From: Pseudomonas sp. Irchel 3A7
GTDB taxonomy: Bacteria > Pseudomonadota > Gammaproteobacteria > Pseudomonadales > Pseudomonadaceae
Assembly (NCBI RefSeq): GCF_900187565.1
Contig: NZ_FYED01000021.1
Location: forward strand, 85,740-149,739
DNA: 64,000 bases
Direction: 5' to 3'
Within the stretch, counting starts at the first letter, position 1; each line of letters starts with the position of its first letter. Positions 1 through 7,884 of the stretch are shown one piece after another. The translations under genes and the position numbers were made by a program. The notes under the pieces were generated by a model. The model saw nothing but the letters and a program-made list of their open reading frames with translations, was not told where the DNA came from and made no database searches.

Positions 1-3000
1 TATACGCCGGTGGCCGGTGAAAGTTTTTTCCTGCTGGCCGACAGCAGTTTTGCCAGTGACGAACAGGCGATGGTGCGCCTCGAAGCGCCCGGTCGCGACT
101 ATCGCCGCTTCCGCATGGAGCCTTACGGCGGTGCGGACATTCGGGTGTACCGGATCGACAAGCCGCTGGACTTCCTCAAGCGCCAGAAGAACCTGCACCG
201 TGTGGTCAGCGATGGCCAGTTCAAGGGCGAAGGCCTGTCGAACACTCTGGCGTACCTGTGGGACAACTGGTATCGCAAATCCCGTCGGGTGATGCAGCGG
301 GCGTTTTCCTACGAGTCGCGGAAACAAGTCACCGAGGAAGTGCCGGAGCTGAAAATGGGCGGCGCCATGGCCGCGCCAACGCCCTACGACGCGCAGCCGC
401 AATTCGCGTTGATTCCTGGCCTGCCGGTGGTCAGTCAATTTCGTTATCCCTTGTGGCAAGCCAAGCCGATCCAGCCTCCGGCCGGTGTGAATCTGGCCGG
501 GTCCTCCAGTGAGTTCGTCAGCGTCGCGCCCGGCAACGTCTATATCCCGCTGGGCAACCTGAAACCGGGTCTGTACCTGGTGGAAGCGCTGATCGGCAAG
601 TACCGCGCGACCACCATGGTCTTCGTCTCCAACACCGTGGCGGTGAGCAAGATTGCCGGCGATGAATTGCTGGTGTGGGCCGCGCGCAAACACGAAGGCA
701 GTTCGGTGCCCAAGGTCAATGTGCTGTGGACCGACGGCCTGGGCGTGATGAGCAGCGGCACCACCGATACCGAGGGATTGTTGCGCCTGAAACACATCAG
801 CCCCGAACGTTCGTTCGTGATCGGTGAGGACGAGGAGGGCGGTGTTTTTGTCTCGGAAAACTTCTACTACGACAGTGAGATCTACGACACCAAACTCTAT
901 GCATTCACTGACCGACCGCTGTATCGGCCGGGGGACTGGGTGTCGCTGAAAATCGTCGGCCGCGAGTTCAAGAATGCCCGGGATTCGGTGCAGCCAGCGG
1001 CCGCCGACGTCAACTTGACCGTGCTGGATGCGACCGGTACCGCACTGCAAAGCCTGGACTTGAAACTCGATTCCAAGGCCGGCACCCAAGGCCGTTTCCA
1101 GTTGCCCGACAATGCCGTGGCCGGTGGATATGAGTTGCGGTTCAACTACAAGGACCAGGCCTACAGCAGCGCCTTCCGCGTGGCGGAATACATCAAGCCG
1201 CATTTCGAGATTTCGCTGAACCTGGCCAAGCAGGATTACCGCACCGGCGAACCGGTCAAGGGCAACCTGGTGCTGCTGTACCCGGACGGCAAACCGGTGG
1301 CCAGCGCCAAGCTCAGCCTGAGCCTGCGCGCCCAGCAATTGTCGATGGTCGATAACGAACTGCAATACCTGGGGCAATTTCCGGTGGAGCTGACCAGCAC
1401 CGAATTGACCACCGATGCCAAGGGCAACGCCACCCTCGACCTGCCGGCCGCCGAGAAACCGAGCCGCTACATGCTCACCGTGTTCGCCAGCGATGGCGCG
1501 GCGTATCGGGTCAAGACCACGAAGGAAATCCTCATCGATCGCGGTGCAGCGAATTTCCGCTTGAGCGCACCACAGCGCTTCAGTGCAGTGGGCGACAAGG
1601 TGGCGTTCAGTTACGCCAATGAAAGTGAGCAAGCCCAATCGGTTGCGCCGAGCAGTTACGGCTGGGTACGACTGGAAGATCAGAGCACCGGCGACGGCAA
1701 ACTGACGGCCACCGATAAAGGCTTCATCCTGGCCTTCGAGCGTCCGGGCACTTACAACCTGACCCTCAGGGATGACCACGGCCGAACCCTCGGCGCTACC
1801 GGGCATTCAGTCACCGGCGACGGTGTCAAAGCGGTACCCGGCACCGTGGAAATCGTCCTCGACAAGCCTGAGTACAAGGCGGGCGATGAAGCGTTGGCGC
1901 TGATCACCTTCCCCGAGCCGATCAGCGATGCACTGCTGTCGCTGGAGCGCGACAAGGTCGAGGCCACCGCGTTGCTCTCCAAGGGCGGTGACTGGCTGCA
2001 GATGGAAAAACTCAGCGACACCCAATACCGCGCCCGCATCCTGGTGAAGGACAGCTTCACGCCGAACCTGACGTTCTCGGTGCTGTACACCAAGGGCGGT
2101 CAGTACAGCTTCCAGAACGCGGGCATCAAGGTGATCGCGCCGCAGATCGACGTGGCCATCGCTACCGACAAGGACACCTATCGGCCCGGCGACACCGTGT
2201 CGGTGGATCTGACCACGCAGTTTGCCGGCAAGCCGATCCCGGCGCATTTGACCGTCAGCGTAGTCGACGAAATGGTCTACGCGCTGCAACCGGAAGTGGC
2301 GCCGAGCATTGACCAGTTTTTCTACCATCCACGGCGTAACAACGTGCGTACCAGCGCCAGCCTGTCGTTCATCAGCTACGACGTCGCGCTGCCGGGCAGC
2401 CCAGGTGCACCGGGCAAGGCCAACCGCAGTGAGCGCGGGGTGAAAGTGCTGGAGCGGCCGCGTCGTGAAGACGTCGATACCGCTGCGTGGCAACCCGAGC
2501 TGGTGACCGATGCCAACGGCAAGACCCGGATCACCTTCAAGATGCCCGACTCCCTGACCCGCTGGCGCATCACCGCCCGGGCCATCGCCGATGACGGTCA
2601 GGTCGGGCAGAAAAAGCAGTTCGTGCGTTCGGAGAAACCGCTGTACCTGAAGTGGAGCGGGCCGAGTAAATTCCGTACGGGCGACAAGCCGGATCTTGGT
2701 GTGTTCGCCTTCAGTCAGGCCGAAAACCCGGTCAAGGCTGAGCTGGTGACTCATTATGCGGGCAGCGAACAACGCGTTCCGGTCACGCTCAATAGCGGCA
2801 TCAACTACATTGCGCTGCCGGCGTTCGAATGGGCCAGTGGCGAGTGGACCGCCGAACTTGTGCAGGACGGTAAAACCGCCGATGCCCTGGCCGTGCGCCT
2901 GACCGCGAGTGGCGAAGGTTGGCAGGTCACGCAAAGCCAAAGCCTGGACGTCGCCAGTGGTGACACACCGCTGATCCTGCCGGCGGATGCCACGGATATC

Positions 3001-4458
3001 CGCTTGCGTCTGGATGACAGTCCGCAAGCGCTGTTCCGTTCGGCCCTTGATGATCTGCTGAGCTATCCGTACGGCGGCGTCGAGCAGACCGCCAGTCGCC
3101 TGCTGCCGCTGAGCATCGCTTATCCAGCCCTGTCGTCGAATCCGCAGATTCGTGATCGCCTGCGCCTGATCATGCAGAACAGCCGCTTGCGACTGGTGCA
3201 AATGGCCGGGCCGTCGGCGAGCTTCACCTGGTGGGGCATGGACGGCGAGCCGGACGCGTTCCTCACTGCCTACGCCTATTACGCCGACTGGCACGCCAGC
3301 CAAGTGCTGGAACTGAATCTGCCGCCGGAACATTGGCAGCGGGTGCTGGAGGTCTACGCCAAGCAGGCGAAAAACACGCCGCTGTTGCAGCGTGCCTTGA
3401 TCCTGTCGTTCGCCAGACAAATGCAGTTACCGGTGAGCACCTTGCTCGCCGGCTTGATGGAGGAGCTGGCGCAAGCCGGCGAGGGCAACGCCGCGAACAT
3501 GATGGATGCGGGAGACGACAGCCTCGTCATGAGCGATCCGGATTCGGCGCTTGGTCTGGCGGCTGCCCGGGTAATGACGGCCTCGCTGGCCAAGCAATCG
3601 AAGGTCGCTCTGCCGGACGCTTTCAACCGACAACTGGGCGACGCACAACAGCGATTGGCCGTCAGCTCCCTGCCGTTTGCCGAAGCCTTGAACCTGTCGC
3701 TGCAAGCCTTCGATCAGGTCCGCGCGACAGCGTTGCTGCAACGTTTGTTGCCGCAACAATCAACTCTGGAACGGGCACTGGCCCTGACCTGGCTGCAACG
3801 TAGCATCGAACAGACTGCACCCGCCGTGGCACTCACTCCGGGTGAAAGCTGGAAGCAGGCGCGAGGTGTGACCGGCGAGGTGTACTGGCAGTGGCAGGGC
3901 GCTCAGATACCCACCCTGTTGTCACTGACCGGTGCGCAAGAACGTCCGCTGCGCGCTGCCTTGAGTTTCCGGACCCGGCAACCGCAAGTTGATCCAATGG
4001 CCGTGAGCATCACCCGACGCCTGTCGCGACTGGTGCCGGGGGACGAGGCCTTCACCTTCAAGCTCGAACCGGTTGGCACCGCGCCGTTGTCCAGCGACAG
4101 CCTGTACCTGGACGAAGTGATCCTCACCAGCAAGGCCGCGAAACCGTTGCGCTATGGCTTGCTCGAAGTGCCGCTGCCACCGGGTGCGGATGTCGAGCGT
4201 ACGACATGGGGCATCAAACTCATGGGCAAGGCCGGCACCGAACCGACGGCGCTGGAAAAAGCCCGTTTCGAACCGGGGCAGCTGGCCTATGCGGTGCCGG
4301 TGGATGCGTTGAGTGGGGAACTGCGTCTGCGGCATTTGGTGCGATTTTCGCAAAAGGGGCAGTTCAACCTGCCGCCCGTGCGTTTCACCCAGGTGTATGC
4401 ACCGCAGCATCAGGCCCAGGAACAGAAACCGGCGCTCGGTCAGGTCACGGTCCACTGA
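1..4458 (+). CDS. magD: Alpha-2-macroglobulin family protein MagD (5' end missing)
   Basis: Periplasmic bacterial alpha-macroglobulin, a large multi-domain protein of the kind thought to trap or inhibit proteases near the inner membrane. The frame is open from base 1, so the true start lies upstream; about 1485 residues are visible and the family is usually 1500-1600. Macroglobulin-type beta domains fill the first half (for example TDRPLYRPGDWVSLK near residue 300), and the usual MG7-to-TED boundary follows (WQPELVTDANGKTRITFKMPDSLTRW, in part, near residue 825). The thioester region reads YPYGGVEQTASR (counting from the GTG at 10, residues 1019-1030). The thioester cysteine of YPYGCxEQ is therefore glycine, as reported for P. 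aeruginosa MagD. It is followed after one base by magE and then magF, the order of the E. coli yfaS-yfaT-yfaQ-yfaP group. Family identity is certain; the mag name rests on operon context. Confidence 0.93.
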   Translation, partial: YTPVAGESFFLLADSSFASDEQAMVRLEAPGRDYRRFRMEPYGGADIRVYRIDKPLDFLKRQKNLHRVVSDGQFKGEGLSNTLAYLWDNWYRKSRRVMQRAFSYESRKQVTEEVPELKMGGAMAAPTPYDAQPQFALIPGLPVVSQFRYPLWQAKPIQPPAGVNLAGSSSEFVSVAPGNVYIPLGNLKPGLYLVEALIGKYRATTMVFVSNTVAVSKIAGDELLVWAARKHEGSSVPKVNVLWTDGLGVMSSGTTDTEGLLRLKHISPERSFVIGEDEEGGVFVSENFYYDSEIYDTKLYAFTDRPLYRPGDWVSLKIVGREFKNARDSVQPAAADVNLTVLDATGTALQSLDLKLDSKAGTQGRFQLPDNAVAGGYELRFNYKDQAYSSAFRVAEYIKPHFEISLNLAKQDYRTGEPVKGNLVLLYPDGKPVASAKLSLSLRAQQLSMVDNELQYLGQFPVELTSTELTTDAKGNATLDLPAAEKPSRYMLTVFASDGAAYRVKTTKEILIDRGAANFRLSAPQRFSAVGDKVAFSYANESEQAQSVAPSSYGWVRLEDQSTGDGKLTATDKGFILAFERPGTYNLTLRDDHGRTLGATGHSVTGDGVKAVPGTVEIVLDKPEYKAGDEALALITFPEPISDALLSLERDKVEATALLSKGGDWLQMEKLSDTQYRARILVKDSFTPNLTFSVLYTKGGQYSFQNAGIKVIAPQIDVAIATDKDTYRPGDTVSVDLTTQFAGKPIPAHLTVSVVDEMVYALQPEVAPSIDQFFYHPRRNNVRTSASLSFISYDVALPGSPGAPGKANRSERGVKVLERPRREDVDTAAWQPELVTDANGKTRITFKMPDSLTRWRITARAIADDGQVGQKKQFVRSEKPLYLKWSGPSKFRTGDKPDLGVFAFSQAENPVKAELVTHYAGSEQRVPVTLNSGINYIALPAFEWASGEWTAELVQDGKTADALAVRLTASGEGWQVTQSQSLDVASGDTPLILPADATDIRLRLDDSPQALFRSALDDLLSYPYGGVEQTASRLLPLSIAYPALSSNPQIRDRLRLIMQNSRLRLVQMAGPSASFTWWGMDGEPDAFLTAYAYYADWHASQVLELNLPPEHWQRVLEVYAKQAKNTPLLQRALILSFARQMQLPVSTLLAGLMEELAQAGEGNAANMMDAGDDSLVMSDPDSALGLAAARVMTASLAKQSKVALPDAFNRQLGDAQQRLAVSSLPFAEALNLSLQAFDQVRATALLQRLLPQQSTLERALALTWLQRSIEQTAPAVALTPGESWKQARGVTGEVYWQWQGAQIPTLLSLTGAQERPLRAALSFRTRQPQVDPMAVSITRRLSRLVPGDEAFTFKLEPVGTAPLSSDSLYLDEVILTSKAAKPLRYGLLEVPLPPGADVERTTWGIKLMGKAGTEPTALEKARFEPGQLAYAVPVDALSGELRLRHLVRFSQKGQFNLPPVRFTQVYAPQHQAQEQKPALGQVTVH

Positions 4459-4459
4459 C

Positions 4460-6076
4460 ATGCTCCGGCTTCTGGTCTGTTGGGTGTGTTTGATTCCTGC
4501 GCTGACCCTGGCGCAGGACGAACCTTTGCGTCTGGCGTTCAAGGGCGAATTGTTGTCGTTGAACAGGACTCAGCTGCTGTCGCGCGAGCCGTTACCCGAT
4601 ACGTTGCAGACGCCATTGGGCAGTGTTTGGAAGCTGTTTGTGTACGGCTGGCTGGTGGACACCGGCGCACATGAACCGGCGTATGAATGTCGCGGGCAAT
4701 CCAAAGAGGAAGTGTATTGCTGCACTGCGGGCGGCACGATCGAGCGTGATCAGGCGCTGGTGAAATCCTGTGGCTTGTATTTCGAGCCGGGGCGATTGGG
4801 TATTTCTGGCCCGGACTGGCGAGCGTATTGGCAAGCGCAACAGGCACCAGAGTGGCTGCTGAACTTGTCGTTATTACAGCCGGCCACCCGGGTGTCGGTT
4901 GCGGAATTGCTGCGCGTGTTGGCGGTGATGCCGGCGCAGGAACAGGCGCGACGAGTGCTGCTCGATGTGGTCTTGAATGCCGCCGACGGCAACGTCGTGG
5001 GCGAACTCGGCAGCCGCTTGCGGGTGAAGACCTGGAGCTGGCTGGGGGATCAGGATGCTGCCTCGCGCCAGGGTGGATTCGCTGGCTGGACAACGGACGG
5101 CGCGCCGATCTGGGCCGGTGGGCGCGGAACCAGTCAGCGTGTATTGCGTGATTACGCGGAGGCGTTGTCGGCAGTCGTGCCTGTTGGGTGGCCCTCCGAT
5201 GCGGGGCGTTGCGTTGAAGTCGGCCTGTTCTCCCGCTATCCACTTGAACGGGTACTGTCGGGCAACAGTGAAGTGCGCTCGGGGCAGCTGCTAGGGGATT
5301 ACCGCGTCGAATTCACCAATGGCAATCAACTCGCTATCCACAGCGACGGCGAGCTGTTTTTACTCAAGGACAAGCTTGTCGCCCGCCTGGACCGCGAAGA
5401 GTACGTCGCCCGCGTGCTTCAGCGCGAAGCCACACCCGAACCCGTCGAAGCCGCCAAAGCCCTGGCCGTGGCCATCCGCACCTACCTGCTGCAAAACGCT
5501 GCGCGCCATGGCGATTGCCTGAGCATCGACGACAGCAGCCAGCGCCAGCGGGTCGCCCCGCGTCCGGCCTCCGTCGAGTCGCGCAAAATCGCCGCATGGA
5601 CCAGCGATCTGGTATTGGCCGGGAGTACCGTTACCTACCACTCCGACCAACCCGCCCCGGACAAGTTGTCCTGGCAGCAAGCCGTCGAACAGGCCAACGC
5701 CGGCCAGCGTTACGACGCCATCCTTCTGCACGCCTACCCGCGCGCCAGCCTCAGCCGTTGGGACAATCCGGTCGCCTCCTGCGAAGCGTTGCCCGCCGCA
5801 CAGGACTGGCTGCAGAAGCAGCGGCGCGGCTGGCGCCCGAAACTGGAAAGCGAAACCGGCTACAACGAAGTCAGCACCTTTGCCGTCTGCCGCCTGACCT
5901 TCGGCCGGCCTTACGTCGACCGCGAACGCCAGCGTATTTACGTGCGCGGTGTGCTCTCGCTGCAGGACCGCCTCGATCTGACCCACGAATACCTGCACCT
6001 GGCCTTCGAAGCACACCCCAATGGCCAGGATGAAACCTACATCGAAGGGCTCGCCCGCCACCTTTTGCTGGAATAG
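4460..6076 (+). CDS. magE: DUF2300 family protein MagE (YfaQ-like), multi-motif periplasmic protein
   Basis: A 538-residue protein with an N-terminal signal peptide (cleavage near ALTLAQ-DE). The chosen ATG lies one base after the magD stop; a longer reading from 4313 would overlap magD and lacks the signal peptide at its start. Three regions carry motifs. S55-V-W-K58 in TPLGSVWKLFVYGWL resembles the SxxK nucleophile motif of penicillin-binding proteins. Residues about 313-345 (EYVAR...ALAVAIRTY) resemble the SpoIID/LytB peptidoglycan-cleaving domain, with E323 in the place of its catalytic glutamate. The C-terminus holds H509-EYL-H513, an HExxH zinc-protease signature, with H519 or E529 (YIEGLARHL) as possible third ligand. 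Family knowledge gives only DUF2300; enzymatic activity is my inference. The position between magD and magF indicates work in the macroglobulin complex. Confidence 0.88.
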   Translation: MLRLLVCWVCLIPALTLAQDEPLRLAFKGELLSLNRTQLLSREPLPDTLQTPLGSVWKLFVYGWLVDTGAHEPAYECRGQSKEEVYCCTAGGTIERDQALVKSCGLYFEPGRLGISGPDWRAYWQAQQAPEWLLNLSLLQPATRVSVAELLRVLAVMPAQEQARRVLLDVVLNAADGNVVGELGSRLRVKTWSWLGDQDAASRQGGFAGWTTDGAPIWAGGRGTSQRVLRDYAEALSAVVPVGWPSDAGRCVEVGLFSRYPLERVLSGNSEVRSGQLLGDYRVEFTNGNQLAIHSDGELFLLKDKLVARLDREEYVARVLQREATPEPVEAAKALAVAIRTYLLQNAARHGDCLSIDDSSQRQRVAPRPASVESRKIAAWTSDLVLAGSTVTYHSDQPAPDKLSWQQAVEQANAGQRYDAILLHAYPRASLSRWDNPVASCEALPAAQDWLQKQRRGWRPKLESETGYNEVSTFAVCRLTFGRPYVDRERQRIYVRGVLSLQDRLDLTHEYLHLAFEAHPNGQDETYIEGLARHLLLE

Positions 6077-6079
6077 ACC

Positions 6080-6889
6080 ATGACACTCCGCTTTCCACAG
6101 CTCTTGCTGTTGCTCTGTTCATTGTCGGTTTTGCCGCTGGCAGTGGCGCAAGGCGTCAAACTCGATACCCCTGCAGGTGGCTGGCGAACCGGCGCCCCTG
6201 AAGGTGAAGGCGAAAGCTTCCGCCAGGCCGTCAACTATCCGGCCTCTTTAGTCAATACGCCGGCTGGGCAAGCCAACACCGCACGCATCAGTGGCCAGAT
6301 CAATGCCACACCCAAGAACAACGAACCCGGCCGGCTGATCGTCAACGGCGTCAGCATGCCACTGAAAATCGATCCCGCCGGCCGCTTCGATCGCCCGTTC
6401 TCGTTCCCCAACGGCAGCAACAGCGTCGAAGTCCGCAGCCCCGACGGCCAACATCGCCAGCGCACGCAGTTCCTCAACGTCAGTGGCGGGGCGACACCTG
6501 CCAAATTGCGCGTGTTGCTGGCCTGGGACAGCGACGGCACCGACCTCGACCTGCACCTCATCACCCCCGACGGCGCCCACATCTGGTACGGCGACCGCGT
6601 CGTAGCCAACGGCGCGGCACTCGATGTCGACGTCACCACCGGCTACGGCCCGGAAATCTTCGCCATGCCGGCGCCGATCAAGGGGCAGTATCTGGTGTAT
6701 GTGAACTACTTCGGTGGAGGCTATCGCAGTGATGAAGAAGGGCGGGAGGATGCGGTGCAACCGCTGACGACCGCTCAGGTGACGGTGATTACTGAAGAAG
6801 GGACGCCGAGCGAAAAGATGGAAACGTTCCTGGTGCCGATGCGGGCGGTGGGGGAGTTGACGTTGGTTAAGGGGTTTAGTTATCCGTGA
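6080..6889 (+). CDS. magF: DUF2135 domain protein MagF (YfaP-like)
   Basis: A 269-residue exported protein with a signal peptide (hydrophobic residues 5-22, cleavage near AVAQ-GV). The middle has a beta-rich segment that repeats the word PxGxFxRPFSFPNGSNSVEVRSPDG. The C-terminal half is a DUF2135 domain with an acidic, possibly metal-binding strand-loop (WDSDGTDLDLHLITPDG near residues 148-165). It starts three bases after magE, so it is translationally linked, and is probably the last gene of the operon because the next genes run the other way. E. coli YfaP is the corresponding product. MagF partners of MagD in P. aeruginosa are periplasmic; a binding or scaffolding role is inferred. No separate promoter is visible. 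Confidence 0.88.
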   Translation: MTLRFPQLLLLLCSLSVLPLAVAQGVKLDTPAGGWRTGAPEGEGESFRQAVNYPASLVNTPAGQANTARISGQINATPKNNEPGRLIVNGVSMPLKIDPAGRFDRPFSFPNGSNSVEVRSPDGQHRQRTQFLNVSGGATPAKLRVLLAWDSDGTDLDLHLITPDGAHIWYGDRVVANGAALDVDVTTGYGPEIFAMPAPIKGQYLVYVNYFGGGYRSDEEGREDAVQPLTTAQVTVITEEGTPSEKMETFLVPMRAVGELTLVKGFSYP

Positions 6890-6908
6890 GGGGGGTGATG
6901 GAATGCAA

Positions 6909-7211
6909 TCAGTCAGCACCCTGCTGACCGATTCGATCCTGTGCATCTTGGTATGCAGTCTCTCGTTCGCGTTTTCCAATTGCAATCACAAATACCACAA
7001 CCTCTTGATCAAGCACTTGATAGATCAATCGATAGCCGGCACTGCGCAGCTTTAACTTGTAGCAATCAGGCAAATTACGAAGTCGGTTGGCCTCGATGCG
7101 TGGGTTCTCCAACACCTCAGCGAGTTTCTTTTTGAACTGTTGGCGCAGGGAATCGCCCAGTTTGTTCCACTCTTTTAGCGCGCGACGATCAAATTCAAGG
7201 CTATAGGTCAT
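6909..7211 (-). CDS. relE: RelE/ParE family toxin
   Basis: A 100-residue basic protein of the RelE superfamily, ribosome-dependent mRNA interferases that cut mRNA in the A site. The RelE fold signature is visible: FDRRALKEWNKL at residues 7-18, then NRLRNLPDCYKLKLRSAGYRLIYQV and the final strand VVVFVIAIGKRERETAY with catalytic-type basic and tyrosine residues. The ATG lies inside the last codons of the antitoxin gene (11-base overlap), the standard arrangement for coupled translation. A free-standing pair in a short patch beside an orphan repressor suggests an acquired accessory module. It could act as a ParE-like gyrase poison instead, but the sequence favours RelE. Confidence 0.9.
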   Translation of the reverse strand: MTYSLEFDRRALKEWNKLGDSLRQQFKKKLAEVLENPRIEANRLRNLPDCYKLKLRSAGYRLIYQVLDQEVVVFVIAIGKRERETAYQDAQDRIGQQGAD

Positions 7212-7440
7212 CCAGGCTTACTTTCACTCGCTGGGGGGCGGCAAGGCGTTCTGTGACGACTGCAATAAGCGCTTCATCTTCTTCGCTAAGCAATGCAGCT
7301 TTGAAAGGCAGTTTTCCTCGCTCCGCGACGTACTGAAGGGTTTGGCGCAAAAGCTCGGAGGGGGTAACACCGAGTTTTTCCAGTTCAGCAAAGGAGCGCT
7401 GTTTCAGCTCATCGTCGATGCGGATATTGATAGATGCCAT
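7201..7440 (-). CDS. relB: RelB/DinJ family antitoxin
   Basis: A 79-residue protein that should neutralise the downstream RelE toxin and repress the operon. The N-terminus (MASINIRIDDELKQRSFAELEKLGVTPSELLRQTL, in part) is the ribbon-helix-helix DNA-binding domain typical of RelB/DinJ. The C-terminal part (ALLSEEDEALIAVVTERLAAPQRVKVSLDDL, in part) is the flexible toxin-wrapping segment. Its stop codon lies inside the toxin gene. The ATG is preceded 12 bases upstream by an inverted repeat that could be its own operator. Length and order (antitoxin first) match the family. Confidence 0.9.
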   Translation of the reverse strand: MASINIRIDDELKQRSFAELEKLGVTPSELLRQTLQYVAERGKLPFKAALLSEEDEALIAVVTERLAAPQRVKVSLDDL

Positions 7441-7452
7441 GGTGAAATACCT

Positions 7453-7472
7453 GTAATGACGTTTGTCGTTAC
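7453..7472 (-). promoter_or_regulatory. Candidate relBE operator (inverted repeat)
   Basis: GTAATGAC and GTCGTTAC face each other across 4 bases, with one mismatch between the arms. The repeat sits just upstream of the antitoxin start, where RelB-type autorepressors bind. The assignment is by position and symmetry only. Confidence 0.45.
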
Positions 7473-7550
7473 GTTAGCAATTGCTTACCGCTCCGACAAC
7501 CCTCAAGCAGTGATTTCAGACGATGGGTCTACTTTATTTCGGACATTAAA

Positions 7551-7571
7551 AAGCCGGCTTGTGGCCGGCTT
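7551..7571 (-). terminator. Rho-independent terminator
   Basis: AAGCCGGC and GCCGGCTT form a perfect 8-bp stem around a 5-base loop. Read on the minus strand the stem is followed by TTTAA, so it would stop transcription arriving from the repressor side before it reaches relB. Confidence 0.65.
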
Positions 7572-7838
7572 CTCGGGGACTGGCTTGGTTCATTTTTGGT
7601 AAACCGCGCCAGCCTTCAAAACGTACACCCGGATCTTGCGTCCGGCTGTGGGACTTGGCGAGAAAGTCATCTGCCTTGTCGGTGCGATCTGGGCCTCAAG
7701 AAAGGGTCGATGCGCAAATGTGGGGCGCAGCATACTGATTTTTTTGAGGAATTCCCAGCTTGGTATGCGGATTAGAGCGTTGGGATTGCTCAGGTCTGAC
7801 AATCGGATTGGCATTGTCCGGTGAATGTTCCATCGCAT

Positions 7839-7863
7839 TCGCGGGCAAGCCTCGCTCCTACAG
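7839..7863 (-). repeat. Single degenerate REP element
   Basis: Reads TTCGCGGGCAAGCCTCGCTC plus CTACAG, a variant of the first REP family seen elsewhere in the window, but without an inverted partner. Confidence 0.6.
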
Positions 7864-7884
7864 CGCGTGGCTTGCTGCTCAGCA

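Larger units (their letters stand above)
7441..7884. other. Intergenic region between relB and the S24 repressor gene
   Basis: 444 bases with no firmly supported gene. It holds the relBE operator candidate, a strong hairpin at 7551-7571 and a single degenerate REP at 7839-7863. A reverse-strand reading frame ends at 7590 just before the hairpin (about 74-82 codons, ending RKIRVYVLKAGAVYQK). It has no convincing ribosome binding site and its longest start lies in the REP, so it is not called as a gene. Confidence 0.5.

Noticed and set aside
1807..3420. 537-codon reverse frame inside magD
   Set aside because: Shadow of the macroglobulin gene; low-complexity H/Q/R/G composition and no recognisable domain.
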